Source: Thioalkalivibrio sulfidiphilus HL-EbGr7 (GTDB lineage Bacteria; Pseudomonadota; Gammaproteobacteria; Ectothiorhodospirales; Ectothiorhodospiraceae). From it: 64,000 bases of DNA. Positions 17,755-25,780 of this stretch are shown piece after piece. Each line of letters starts with the position of its first letter. Within the stretch, counting starts at the first letter, position 1. The stretch is taken from contig NC_011901.1 in assembly GCF_000021985.1 (NCBI RefSeq), positions 2,480,001 through 2,544,000 of the forward strand, written 5' to 3'. The notes under the pieces were generated by a model. The model ran no database searches, was not told the origin of the DNA, and was given only the letters and a program-made list of their open reading frames with translations. The translations under genes were made by a program, and so were the position numbers.

Positions 17755-18751
17755 TGCAGTGTTCCTCTACCCTTTGCAGTGTTCCTCTACCCTTCATGGA
17801 AGAATCCCTGCCGTGACAAAAGTGACGTAGAAGCCAGTCATCAGACAATTCCTGCATTTCATTACGCCATTGGGGATCCGACAGGATGTGGTTGGCATGG
17901 GCAATGGTGTGCATCTCGTAGTGATTCCCCAGGCCCGCAAGACGACCGGCATAGGGCTGAGCAAATTTCTCCTCAAACTCCCAGGCAAGACGGTCAGCGC
18001 CGCTGAACACCAACAGCAGGTGCCCGCCCGCACTGAGGAAATCGAAAAACGCGGGGGGTACCAAAGGGTTGAGATTGGACACCTGCGGCTCACTGGCCGT
18101 CACCGGTTTGGGCGCGGTCTTTTGCTTACCCAGCAATCGGCGCTGCACCGCCCTGAAAAGCAGACGGTAGTCACTTTTGAAGGTGAGCAGGCGCCACCAG
18201 GCGTGCGGGTTGAATAGCTTGCTCAGGTAAGTGCTGCCCAGATCCTCCAGCTGACCCTGTGTCATGAAGCGGGAAGGATCGGTCTCGCGCCCATCCAGGG
18301 CCACCGGGAGACCCAGTCCGAGCACGCCACACACACGCCGATCGCGGCCGGCAGCAAACAGCCCGGTCAAGGCCCCACCACACAAACCGGCCAGGATGAA
18401 CTGTCGCACCCCGAGCCGCTGCTCCAGCCAGTCCATGGCACACAGGGTGTCGTCCAGGTAACGCCCATCCTGCACCGAGGCATACAGGTCGACCAGTTGC
18501 GTTTCCGGCAACTCGCCTTCGGAATCGCCAAGCCCGTAGAAATCAAAGCGCAGCACAGGAAACCCGAGCTTGAGCACCGATTCGGTCATCTTGTTGTAGA
18601 GACGGTGGGGGGCCACCCGGGTCTTGACCCCCGGGGACAGGAAGATCACTGCCACATCGCCACGTTCGGCAACACCCCCCGGCCGATGCAGGACACCGAA
18701 CAGGCGCAAACCGTCCCGGTTGGGGAAAACCACCGCCTCGCGCTCAGCCAT
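17747..18751 (-). CDS. Alpha/beta hydrolase, exosortase A-associated hydrolase 1-like
   Basis: Alpha/beta hydrolase fold of 334 residues: VIFLSPGVKTRVAPHRLY (oxyanion region), LRFDFYGLGDSEGE and the nucleophile elbow FILAGLCGGALTG with Cys124 where Ser is usual. His is probably in HTIAHANHIL near the C-terminus. GLCxG elbows are typical of the hydrolase-1 family found beside XrtA. The start at 18751 follows GGGAG at good spacing; the longer frame begins at 18781. The C-terminal residues RVEEHCSE result from a 20-bp tandem duplication. Role unproven; acyl or thioester hydrolysis in glycan decoration is a guess. Confidence 0.82.
   Translation of the reverse strand: MAEREAVVFPNRDGLRLFGVLHRPGGVAERGDVAVIFLSPGVKTRVAPHRLYNKMTESVLKLGFPVLRFDFYGLGDSEGELPETQLVDLYASVQDGRYLDDTLCAMDWLEQRLGVRQFILAGLCGGALTGLFAAGRDRRVCGVLGLGLPVALDGRETDPSRFMTQGQLEDLGSTYLSKLFNPHAWWRLLTFKSDYRLLFRAVQRRLLGKQKTAPKPVTASEPQVSNLNPLVPPAFFDFLSAGGHLLLVFSGADRLAWEFEEKFAQPYAGRLAGLGNHYEMHTIAHANHILSDPQWRNEMQELSDDWLLRHFCHGRDSSMKGRGTLQRVEEHCSE
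17755..17794. repeat. Perfect 20-bp tandem duplication at a gene junction
   Basis: TGCAGTGTTCCTCTACCCTT occurs twice back to back (17755-17774 and 17775-17794). It covers the 3' end of the hydrolase gene. With a single copy the hydrolase would stop at 17751-17753, overlapping the GT2 GTG start as GTGA. Confidence 0.95.
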
Positions 18752-19586
18752 GGGCCTGCTCCCGGACATCGCATGGGGCATCCAGCCAGCTCAGTGTCGC
18801 CGCGGACAGGGCTTCGGCCCGCTGGTAGAAAGGCTTGATTTCCCGCCAGAACGGCTCCTCGACCAGGGCTTCCAGATGGGCGTCGGGATAGCCTTCCGCG
18901 AGCGATACCAGTTCCTTGCGAGGTGGCTGTCCGGGCTTGCCCGCCTGAAGTATCAACACCTGGCCGCTGAAGCTGCCGGCCCTCGCCAGCAGGTCAATGG
19001 ACGAGGCCTGCTCGTAGAAGGCAAGCCCCAGTTCGTAGCCATCGACGTTGATGGGCTTGCCAGCCTGCAGGGATTCGACCAGGGCCTTGCGGTCCTGGAG
19101 GACCCGCCCGTAGGCTGCCATCTGTGATGTGAGATTGCCGCGCAGCACCTCCTGCATGTAGCGGCCGCCCTCCACGACGGGCTCCCAGAGCACGAGGCGA
19201 TCGATGTCCTCCCTGCGGGTGGCCGCGAGCGCCGCGAAGGTCGCCCCCAGGCGCAGCCCGAACAGATTGATCCGATTCAGCCCCGCCACGGACTCGCGCA
19301 GTCGCTCAACGGCTGCGGAGATGTCGCTCAGATGCGTCTCCACCGAGGCAGCCACAAATTCGCCGTCACTGTCGCCATGCCCCATGTGATCAAAGCGCAA
19401 CACCGCATGCCCACGTGCCGCCAGGTCCCGGGCGAGACTCACATAGACCCGGTGAGCCCAGAGCTTCTCCTCGGCGAACGGGTGGCAAAAGACAAAACCG
19501 CATCCCGTCGCCGCTGACTCGGGGCGATGCAGGACACCGAACAGCTCACAGGCACCGTTGGGGAAGAAGAATGGCGTTTCATTCAT
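18744..19586 (-). CDS. Alpha/beta hydrolase-like, exosortase A-associated hydrolase 2-like
   Basis: Alpha/beta hydrolase fold of 280 residues, starting MNETPFFFPNGACELFGVLH. CHPFAEEKLWAHRVY, LRFDHMGHGDSDGE and the elbow INLFGLRLGATFAAL follow. The usual nucleophile Ser is Arg112 in GLRLG, as I recall for the hydrolase-2 family of XrtA loci, so normal serine-hydrolase chemistry is unlikely. The ATG at 19586 was chosen because the upstream 125 residues have no family likeness and run into the neighbouring GT2 gene. It overlaps the next hydrolase gene by 8 bp; the pair is probably a functional unit. Confidence 0.82.
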   Translation of the reverse strand: MNETPFFFPNGACELFGVLHRPESAATGCGFVFCHPFAEEKLWAHRVYVSLARDLAARGHAVLRFDHMGHGDSDGEFVAASVETHLSDISAAVERLRESVAGLNRINLFGLRLGATFAALAATRREDIDRLVLWEPVVEGGRYMQEVLRGNLTSQMAAYGRVLQDRKALVESLQAGKPINVDGYELGLAFYEQASSIDLLARAGSFSGQVLILQAGKPGQPPRKELVSLAEGYPDAHLEALVEEPFWREIKPFYQRAEALSAATLSWLDAPCDVREQAHG

Positions 19587-19615
19587 CGCGACATCACACC
19601 GACAGCACAGGGGCA

Positions 19616-20752
19616 TCACACACGCCGGGAGGGCTCCCAGAGTTCCTGGCGGGTCCCCATGAAGAACTTGCCCCAGGCCCAGGCGACCGCCAGATTGGCG
19701 GCGCTGAAGTAGAGCGGCACCTTGCCGTAGATGCGATCCTGAACGTTTGAGACCTGTTGCCAGGCCAGTACGGCAAGACCATAGAACAGCAACTGCAACA
19801 GGAAGATGACGGCGTAGAAAGGATGACCGACCAGGGCAAGATTGGTGATGAAGACGGCCAGGAGGAACAGCGGCACCAGCCAGCGCATGGCCTTGTGGGA
19901 GAACAATACCCAGGCAAACAGACCAAAGCGTAGCGGGTTGAGCAGACTGCGCTTGACCCACAGGGTGGTCATGCCACGGAGCAGGGTGCGTACCTTGCGG
20001 CGAAATTCATCGCCGGGGTGCTTGACGGCAGCCATGTATCCGAATGCCGCGGGCTCTGTGATTGCCCTGAAACCCGCCTCCACGGTGTTGAGGACCGACA
20101 GGAAGTCCGGCGCCAGACCATCCACGAAAGGTTCGCACAACTCACGACGCTGGGCGTAGAAGGACCCGCTGGCCCCGACGATGGAACCGATGGCGGACTC
20201 CCGGTTGCGCAGGAACAACTCGTAGCGCCCGTAGAGCCCCTCGCCGCCACCCTCGGGGATGTGATCTTCGCCGGAGACGCAGCCCACCTCCGGATCCGCA
20301 AAGGGACGCACGATTTCCCGCAGCGCCCGGGCGTCCAGCATGATGGATGAGTCGGAGAACACGACGATCTCGCCGGTTGCCCGGCTGAGCCCCTGATTGA
20401 GCGCGTTGGCCTTGCCCCGGCGCTCAGGGAGCAGCACTGCCGTGAGGCGCGCGTCCCGCGCAGCGTCTTCGAGCAGGGCATTGGTGCCGTCGGTGGAGCC
20501 GTCGGAGACCACGATGATCTGCAGGGCGTCGGACGGATAGTCCAGGCTGAGGAGGTTGTCCAGCTTTTTACCGATCACCGCTGCTTCGTTGTAGGCGGGA
20601 ACCAGCACCGTAATCCTGGGCGTGTACGACGCATCTCCGCGGACAACCGGACATCTGACCAACTTGCCAAGCAGCATGAGCAGCAATGGATAGCCCATAT
20701 AGGCATACCCTACTGCAAACAGAGATACCCAGAAGGCAAGTTCCATGGCCAT
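19616..20752 (-). CDS. Membrane glycosyltransferase family 2
   Basis: Processive-type GT2 of 378 residues: an N-terminal membrane helix (5-25), the GT-A domain with ITVLVPAYNEAAVIGKKL, VVSDGSTDGT and VVFSDSSIMLD, then hydrophobic segments near the C-terminus (about 285-365). This is the layout of membrane-embedded exopolysaccharide glycosyltransferases. It is first in the minus-strand operon that runs down to about 11.6 kb. It faces the plus-strand femAB operon across a 423-bp gap holding a CRP-type palindrome. Initiation at 20752 or 20746 cannot be separated. Confidence 0.88.
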   Translation of the reverse strand: MAMELAFWVSLFAVGYAYMGYPLLLMLLGKLVRCPVVRGDASYTPRITVLVPAYNEAAVIGKKLDNLLSLDYPSDALQIIVVSDGSTDGTNALLEDAARDARLTAVLLPERRGKANALNQGLSRATGEIVVFSDSSIMLDARALREIVRPFADPEVGCVSGEDHIPEGGGEGLYGRYELFLRNRESAIGSIVGASGSFYAQRRELCEPFVDGLAPDFLSVLNTVEAGFRAITEPAAFGYMAAVKHPGDEFRRKVRTLLRGMTTLWVKRSLLNPLRFGLFAWVLFSHKAMRWLVPLFLLAVFITNLALVGHPFYAVIFLLQLLFYGLAVLAWQQVSNVQDRIYGKVPLYFSAANLAVAWAWGKFFMGTRQELWEPSRRV

Positions 20753-20918
20753 TCACACTCGGGTTCGCGGGCGCAACGACGGGAGGATCGCCCGGGATGC
20801 GGGCGTCCCTCGCCACATGACCATGATCCCACAGATCCCCTGAGGTAAACCATGGCCGGAAGGACACCGGCCGCGGAAGCCAAACCCACCGCCTCTGACC
20901 GGAGAATCCTGTAGGGTG

Positions 20919-20934
20919 TATCCTAGCAAGGATA
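20919..20934. promoter_or_regulatory. Inverted repeat abutting the CRP-type site
   Basis: TATCCT-AGCA-AGGATA, a 6-bp perfect inverted repeat with a 4-nt spacer, sharing its last base with the CRP-type palindrome. It could be an operator half-pair for a second regulator. The regulator is unknown. Confidence 0.35.
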
Positions 20935-20955
20935 AATGTGATTTTCATCACATTT
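20934..20955. promoter_or_regulatory. CRP-type palindrome
   Basis: AAATGTGA-N6-TCACATTT: both 8-bp arms match the E. coli CRP consensus exactly, with spacer TTTTCA. It lies about 190 bp upstream of the minus-strand GT2 start and 220 bp upstream of femAB, so it could control both directions. Binding by a CRP/Clp-family protein is inferred. Confidence 0.65.
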
Positions 20956-21175
20956 TATGGCCCTGTCACGATGCGACCGATATGATTGTGACCTGCCGTC
21001 GGCAGCCTGCTGCAAGGTGCCTCCACCGCCTGACCCGGTGCACCTGCAGTGGTCAAGCCGAGGAGCGCGGCCGTAGAATCGTGGCCACGGGTCAACCGCA
21101 TACGGATAGCCTGCTTAGTGCAGGCACCGCCCTGCGGTCGGGCCAGGACGAACATCGAGAGGCGATGGGACTCAC

Positions 21176-22282
21176 ATGCAATATTCCGCGACGGACAACG
21201 CGCTCCACCCCATGGACGGCAAGCCCGCCCCGGCCGACAGCGATGCAGCCCCCCTGCTGGTAGAGGACATCGGCGACGATCAGGGTGCCGCCTGGGATGC
21301 ATTCCTTGGCACCCAGCCACGGGGCTCCTTCTATCACCTGCATGGCTGGCGCGGGATCAACCAGACCCAGTTCGGTCACCGTTGTCATTACCTCGCTGCC
21401 AGGCGGCAGGGCCGGATCGAGGGGGTGCTGCCGCTGGTCCTGCTGAGCAGCCGTCTGTTCGGACGCATCCTCTGCACCCTGCCCTTCGTCAATTTCGGCG
21501 GTATCGTGGCGGCCAACGGCCAGGCCGAGTCCTCCCTGCTGCGCGAGGCGGCAGCCACCGCCGACCGGCTTGACGCCGATTACCTGGAGATCCGGGCCGC
21601 GAACCCGCTCGACACGGATATGGCCGCCTCGCTGCACAAGGTCAGTATGACCATCCACCTGGACCCGGATCCGGACACCCTGTGGAAGGCCTTCGCTTCC
21701 AAGCACCGCACCAACGTGCGGCGGGTCTACAAACACGACGTCCAGGTCCATGCCGGCGGCATGGACCTGCTGGATGAATTCTACGACGTGCTGGCGGAAT
21801 CCTGGCGCAACCTGGGCACGCCCATCTATCGCAAGGCCTACTTTCGGGAGATTCTGTCCCGTTTCCCTGACAAAACACGGATTTTCGTCTGCCGGCAAGG
21901 GGACAAGCCCATCTCCGTGGCCTTCAACGGCGAATACAATGGCGTGGTGGAGGGCATGTGGCTGGGCTCCCGTCCAGAGGCGCGACAACTGCAGGCCAGC
22001 TACGCCCTGTACTGGGAAATGATCAAGGACGCCTGCGAACGGGGCTTTTCACGCTTTCACCTGGGCCGGTCCACGGTGGATTCGGGCGGTGAAGGCTTCA
22101 AGAAGAAATGGAACGCCGAGGCAACCCAGCTTTACTGGTATCACTACATGCCCAAGGGCGGTCCCGCACCCCAACTCAACGTGGACAATCCGAAATTCCG
22201 CCTGGCCATTGCCGCCTGGCGGCGGATGCCACTCAAGGCCACCACCCTGATCGGCCCGCTGATCTCACGGAGCATCCCGTGA
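21176..22282 (+). CDS. FemAB-family acyltransferase, XrtA/PEP-CTERM-associated
   Basis: Protein of 368 residues with two GNAT-like halves. FYHLHGWRGINQTQFGH and FVNFGGIVAANG are typical of the XrtA-associated FemAB family. WKAFASKHRTNVRRVYKHDVQV, AESWRNLGTPIYRKAYF and FHLGRSTVDSGGEGFKKKWNAE mark the second half. FemAB enzymes use aminoacyl-tRNA to build peptide bridges; here an acyl or aminoacyl group is probably transferred to a glycan or lipid-linked sugar (inference). First gene of the plus-strand operon. The next gene starts at the GTGA overlapping its stop. Confidence 0.9.
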   Translation: MQYSATDNALHPMDGKPAPADSDAAPLLVEDIGDDQGAAWDAFLGTQPRGSFYHLHGWRGINQTQFGHRCHYLAARRQGRIEGVLPLVLLSSRLFGRILCTLPFVNFGGIVAANGQAESSLLREAAATADRLDADYLEIRAANPLDTDMAASLHKVSMTIHLDPDPDTLWKAFASKHRTNVRRVYKHDVQVHAGGMDLLDEFYDVLAESWRNLGTPIYRKAYFREILSRFPDKTRIFVCRQGDKPISVAFNGEYNGVVEGMWLGSRPEARQLQASYALYWEMIKDACERGFSRFHLGRSTVDSGGEGFKKKWNAEATQLYWYHYMPKGGPAPQLNVDNPKFRLAIAAWRRMPLKATTLIGPLISRSIP

Positions 22283-23514
22283 GTTATCTCGCCCCGGCGG
22301 GAACACCCATCGTGGCCAGTGATCTGTGGCAGTGGCTGCGCGGCCTGCCTGACGCAAACAAAGGACTTGAGCGGTTTCGGGACGCCCTCATGGAACGGTT
22401 CCAGCTGCGTGGCTGCGAGTTCGTCTCCTCCGGCCGGGCCGGCATGACATTGCTCCTGCAGACCCTTTATCGATTCCGGGGCGAGCCACAGAGAACCGAG
22501 GTCATCATTCCCGGCTACACCTGTTATTCAGTACCGGCTTCCATCGAGCGGGCAGGCCTGCGCGTGCGCGTCTGCGACGTGAGCCCGGACACCCTGAGCT
22601 ATGACCTGCGACGCCTGGACAACTTCGATTTTTCCCGGGTGCTTGCGGTGGTCAGCGCCAACCTGTACGGCCTCCCCAACGACCTGCCGGCCATCGAGGC
22701 CCTGGCCCGCAAGCACGGGGTTTTCATGGTGGACGATGCCGCCCAGGCCCTGGGCGCTACCCATGGCGGCCGGTCCGTGGGCAGCTTTGGTGATGCCGGG
22801 ATCTTCAGCCTCGACAAGGGCAAGAACATCACCTCCATGCAGGGCGGCATCCTGGTGACCCGGTCCGCGGAGATTGCCGAAGCCCTGAAGGAGAGCGCGG
22901 ACGCCCTGCCGCCGCCGGCGCTGCGAGACACCGGCCTGCAGGTGGCCAAGATGCTGATTTACGCTGCCCTTCTGCCGCCGGCGAGATATGGCATCACCCG
23001 CAAGCTGCCTTTTCTGGGCCTGGGCCGCACCCCGTACCAGACCTACAGCCCCCTGACGCGCTACAGCCCGGCGCTGGGGGCGATGGCACATGTGCTATAC
23101 AGCCGGCTGGACGCCCTGGCCGGGCAACGGCGGGATAACGCCCGGCGGCTCCTGGATGCCGTTGCCAGGCATTCCCCGCTCAGGGCAATCAGCCCGCTGC
23201 CCGACACCACGCCGGTCTACGTCAGATTGCCCCTGCTTGCCCAGGACCGGCAAAGCCGGGACAGCCTCCTCCAGACCCTGGACGCCGCGGGCGTGGGCGC
23301 CACGGCATCCTACCCCACCGCGGTTACCGACATCCCGGAACTGAGGGCGCGCCTGTTGGCGGAGGACCTGGACTCCTGTCCCGGGGCGCGCGAGGTGGCC
23401 GAGCGGATTGTTACACTGCCGACGCATCCCTACGTCAGCTCATCGGATATCGAACGGATCTCATCGGTACTACAGGGCCTGAACCCTGATGTACCCGCCA
23501 CCCGGTGCGGGTAA
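22279..23514 (+). CDS. DegT/DnrJ/EryC1/StrS-type aminotransferase
   Basis: PLP-dependent sugar aminotransferase of 411 residues. The substrate/PLP region is SSGRAGMTLLLQTLY (50-64); IPGYTCYSVPASIERAGLRV, the Asp that contacts PLP in MVDDAAQALGA (150-160) and the Schiff-base Lys182 in LDKGKNITSMQGG follow. It would put an amino group on a keto-sugar, giving an amine that the neighbouring acyltransferases could use (inference). The start is GTG at 22279, forming GTGA with the femAB stop; the frame upstream of it lies inside femAB. Confidence 0.88.
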   Translation: MSYLAPAGTPIVASDLWQWLRGLPDANKGLERFRDALMERFQLRGCEFVSSGRAGMTLLLQTLYRFRGEPQRTEVIIPGYTCYSVPASIERAGLRVRVCDVSPDTLSYDLRRLDNFDFSRVLAVVSANLYGLPNDLPAIEALARKHGVFMVDDAAQALGATHGGRSVGSFGDAGIFSLDKGKNITSMQGGILVTRSAEIAEALKESADALPPPALRDTGLQVAKMLIYAALLPPARYGITRKLPFLGLGRTPYQTYSPLTRYSPALGAMAHVLYSRLDALAGQRRDNARRLLDAVARHSPLRAISPLPDTTPVYVRLPLLAQDRQSRDSLLQTLDAAGVGATASYPTAVTDIPELRARLLAEDLDSCPGAREVAERIVTLPTHPYVSSSDIERISSVLQGLNPDVPATRCG

Positions 23515-24644
23515 ACCGGAATCCCTGGGCGCTTGTCATGGACGTACATGTAGCAGACAGCCTGGAAGACCTTCCCTTCTCCCATCTGGAATGGGACCGG
23601 CTCGTGGCCGAGGATCCCCGCGCCACGGTATTCCAGAGCCGCCCCTGGATAGAGGCCTGGTGGGCCAGCTTCGGTTCAAGCTACAGGCTGAGTCTGATTT
23701 CCCTCACTGAAGGGGGTCGGCTGACCGGCCTCCTTCCCCTGATTCAGGACAAGCATGCGCCCCAGGCGCCACTGCAGTTCCTTGGCCAGGGTCAAGCCGA
23801 TTACCTGGACCTGATCGCCCGGTCCGAGGACCGTGTCCGGGGGCTGGAGGCGGCCCTGGCCCGAATGACCCGGGAACCGGGCTGGACGGAACTGCGATTG
23901 CGCAATATCCCGGGCGACAGTGAGACCGCGCGGGCATTGCCGATCCTCTGCGAGAAACTGGGGCTGTGGCCGTTGCGGGGGGATGACGAAGTCTGCCCCA
24001 CCCTGTGCCGTGACGGTCCGGCGCCCAGCCCGGCTACCCTGCTGCAGAAGTACCGGGTACGCAGGGCATCCAGGTACTTCGCACGGCAGGGCAGGCTGGC
24101 GGTACGAGACCTCTCGGACCCCCAGGAGGCGCGTGCCCACTTGAGCCGTTTCTTCGAGCAGCACGTCCGCCGCTGGCAGGGGACACCGACCCCGAGCCTG
24201 TTCGACCGTCCTGAAAAGCGCGCCTTTTACGAGCGCCTGGTGGAGTCCCTGCTGCCCGCCGGGCACCTGTTGTTCACGGTCGCCGAACTGGATGGCGAGC
24301 CCATCGCCTACCACTTCGGCTTCGACTTCAAGGACCGGGTCATCTGGTATAAGCCCTCCTTCGAGCCACGCCTGGCCCGGCACTCGCCGGGCACCATCCT
24401 TATCGAGCACCTGCTCAGGCACGTGGTTCGCAACAACCGCCTGGAGCTCGATTTCACCATCGGCGCGGAGGCCTTCAAGGACCGTTACTGCAACCTCAGG
24501 CGCAGCAACGCACAGTTCAGACTCTTTCGCACGCCTGCCCAGTATCACCGGGCGCGGGCACTGGATCTCGGCTATCGGGGCGCCCGTGCCGTGGTGCGCA
24601 GACTCGGGATCGCCCCCTGGCTGCGCGGGAGGTATCCACGATGA
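23505..24644 (+). CDS. CelD/GNAT-like acyltransferase (first of three)
   Basis: GNAT fold protein of the CelD/BcsL type, 379 residues from GTG 23505, or 368 from ATG 23538; neither start has a strong ribosome site. Landmarks: FQSRPWIEAWWASFG, LLQKYRVRRASRYFARQGRLAV, AYHFGFDFKDRVIWYKPSFEP and LDFTIGAEAFKDRYCN, the last forming the acyl-CoA-like domain end. It shares its layout with the proteins at 25780 and 26922. Probable role: acylation of an amino sugar in the glycan. Overlaps GT2 at 24641-24644 (ATGA). Confidence 0.85.
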   Translation: MRVNRNPWALVMDVHVADSLEDLPFSHLEWDRLVAEDPRATVFQSRPWIEAWWASFGSSYRLSLISLTEGGRLTGLLPLIQDKHAPQAPLQFLGQGQADYLDLIARSEDRVRGLEAALARMTREPGWTELRLRNIPGDSETARALPILCEKLGLWPLRGDDEVCPTLCRDGPAPSPATLLQKYRVRRASRYFARQGRLAVRDLSDPQEARAHLSRFFEQHVRRWQGTPTPSLFDRPEKRAFYERLVESLLPAGHLLFTVAELDGEPIAYHFGFDFKDRVIWYKPSFEPRLARHSPGTILIEHLLRHVVRNNRLELDFTIGAEAFKDRYCNLRRSNAQFRLFRTPAQYHRARALDLGYRGARAVVRRLGIAPWLRGRYPR

Positions 24645-25780
24645 AGGTCTCCGTGGTGATACCCACACACAATCGCGCCAGCATGATCACCGGCGCGATC
24701 GAGAGCGTGCTGGCGCAATCCATGAGCGATCTGGAGATCATCGTGGTGGACGATGGCTCGAGCGATGGCACATTCGAGGCGCTGGCGCCTTATCGGGACC
24801 GGATCGTGTACCTGCGACAGCCCAACGGCGGCGTCTCCCGTGCCCGCAATACGGGCATGCAGGCCGCACAAGGGGAGTACATCGCCTGGCTCGACTCCGA
24901 TGATCGCTATCAACCCTACAAGCTGGCGCTGCAATGCGGACTGCTGGATCAGCACCCGGAGATTGGCATGGTCTACTCCGAATTCTCCGGCTTTGATGAC
25001 GAGGGCTTTTTCGACGAATGGCATTTGCGCCGCTACCATGAATCGGCCTACCTGAGGGGCGGCATAGAGTACGAGCAATTGTTCACCCACAGCCGCCTGC
25101 TGGAGGAAACGGACTATGGCCGGGAGGCGCTCTCCGGCACTCGGCCGGAATGGCTGATGCGCCGAGCCTGGTTTGGCGAGCTGTACGAGGCCTACCTTTT
25201 CAACACCATCGTGTTCACCAACAGCATGGTATTTCGCCGTGAGTTATTCCAGCAGGTGGGCGCGATCGCCCCGCACTTCAGGAGATTCGCGGATCTCGAA
25301 TTCGCCATGCGACTCTGCCGCGCCGCACCCGCGGCCTTTGTGGACGTGCCCACCTATCAGCTCCGCTATCATCCAGGCCAGGTATCCAGCACATCAGGCC
25401 CGTCCGGCACACGCATGCACCTCACCAAACAGCGTGACCTGCTCAGGGTTTTCCGTTTCCATACACACCCCGAGCGCAGGATCCCGCAACTCGACCAGCA
25501 GCGCGTGGATCAGCAGACCGCCCGGCTCTGCCGTGCCGTCGCCCTGCCGATGCTGTCTATCAACGAGGGCAGTGCGCATTCAGACCGATATTATCCCCGT
25601 CGTGCCCGCCGCTATCTGGGCGCCTGTGTCCGGGCGGGCCGACCTGAGCGCCTGCTGCGGATACTGTCTTTCATGCCCCACCCCGCACGCCGGGTGGGCT
25701 TCAAGCTCATGGCGCTGGGCGGCGCCTTACGTCAGAGCCTGGGCCAGCGGAAGGGCCAGCGACCGGGTACCGGCCGCTGA
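24641..25780 (+). CDS. Glycosyltransferase family 2
   Basis: GT-A transferase of 379 residues: KVSVVIPTHNRASMITGAI, IIVVDDGSSDGTFEAL, NTGMQAAQGEYIAWLDSDD (DXD site DSDD), and FADLEFAMRLCRAAPAAF toward the end of the catalytic domain. The C-terminal 100 residues are basic and helical. It sits between two CelD-like acyltransferase genes with 4-bp and 1-bp overlaps, so the sugar it adds may be the one they modify (inference). Confidence 0.88.
   Translation: MKVSVVIPTHNRASMITGAIESVLAQSMSDLEIIVVDDGSSDGTFEALAPYRDRIVYLRQPNGGVSRARNTGMQAAQGEYIAWLDSDDRYQPYKLALQCGLLDQHPEIGMVYSEFSGFDDEGFFDEWHLRRYHESAYLRGGIEYEQLFTHSRLLEETDYGREALSGTRPEWLMRRAWFGELYEAYLFNTIVFTNSMVFRRELFQQVGAIAPHFRRFADLEFAMRLCRAAPAAFVDVPTYQLRYHPGQVSSTSGPSGTRMHLTKQRDLLRVFRFHTHPERRIPQLDQQRVDQQTARLCRAVALPMLSINEGSAHSDRYYPRRARRYLGACVRAGRPERLLRILSFMPHPARRVGFKLMALGGALRQSLGQRKGQRPGTGR

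Larger units (their letters stand above)
20753..21175. other. Divergent promoter region between the two decoration operons
   Basis: A 423-bp gap with no credible gene. It separates the minus-strand glycosyltransferase operon from the plus-strand femAB operon. It contains the CRP-type site 20934-20955, an abutting inverted repeat 20919-20934, and a -10-like TATGAT at 20981-20986 on the plus strand without a recognisable -35, which would suit an activator-dependent promoter. Confidence 0.5.

Noticed and set aside
19587-19961. Longer N-terminus for the second hydrolase
   Set aside because: The 125 extra residues lie inside the neighbouring GT2 gene in another frame and look non-natural (Arg/Ser/Gly-rich without family likeness).
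22108-22278. Longer N-terminus for the DegT-type aminotransferase
   Set aside because: These codons lie within femAB in another frame; the GTG at 22279 gives the standard overlap and family length.
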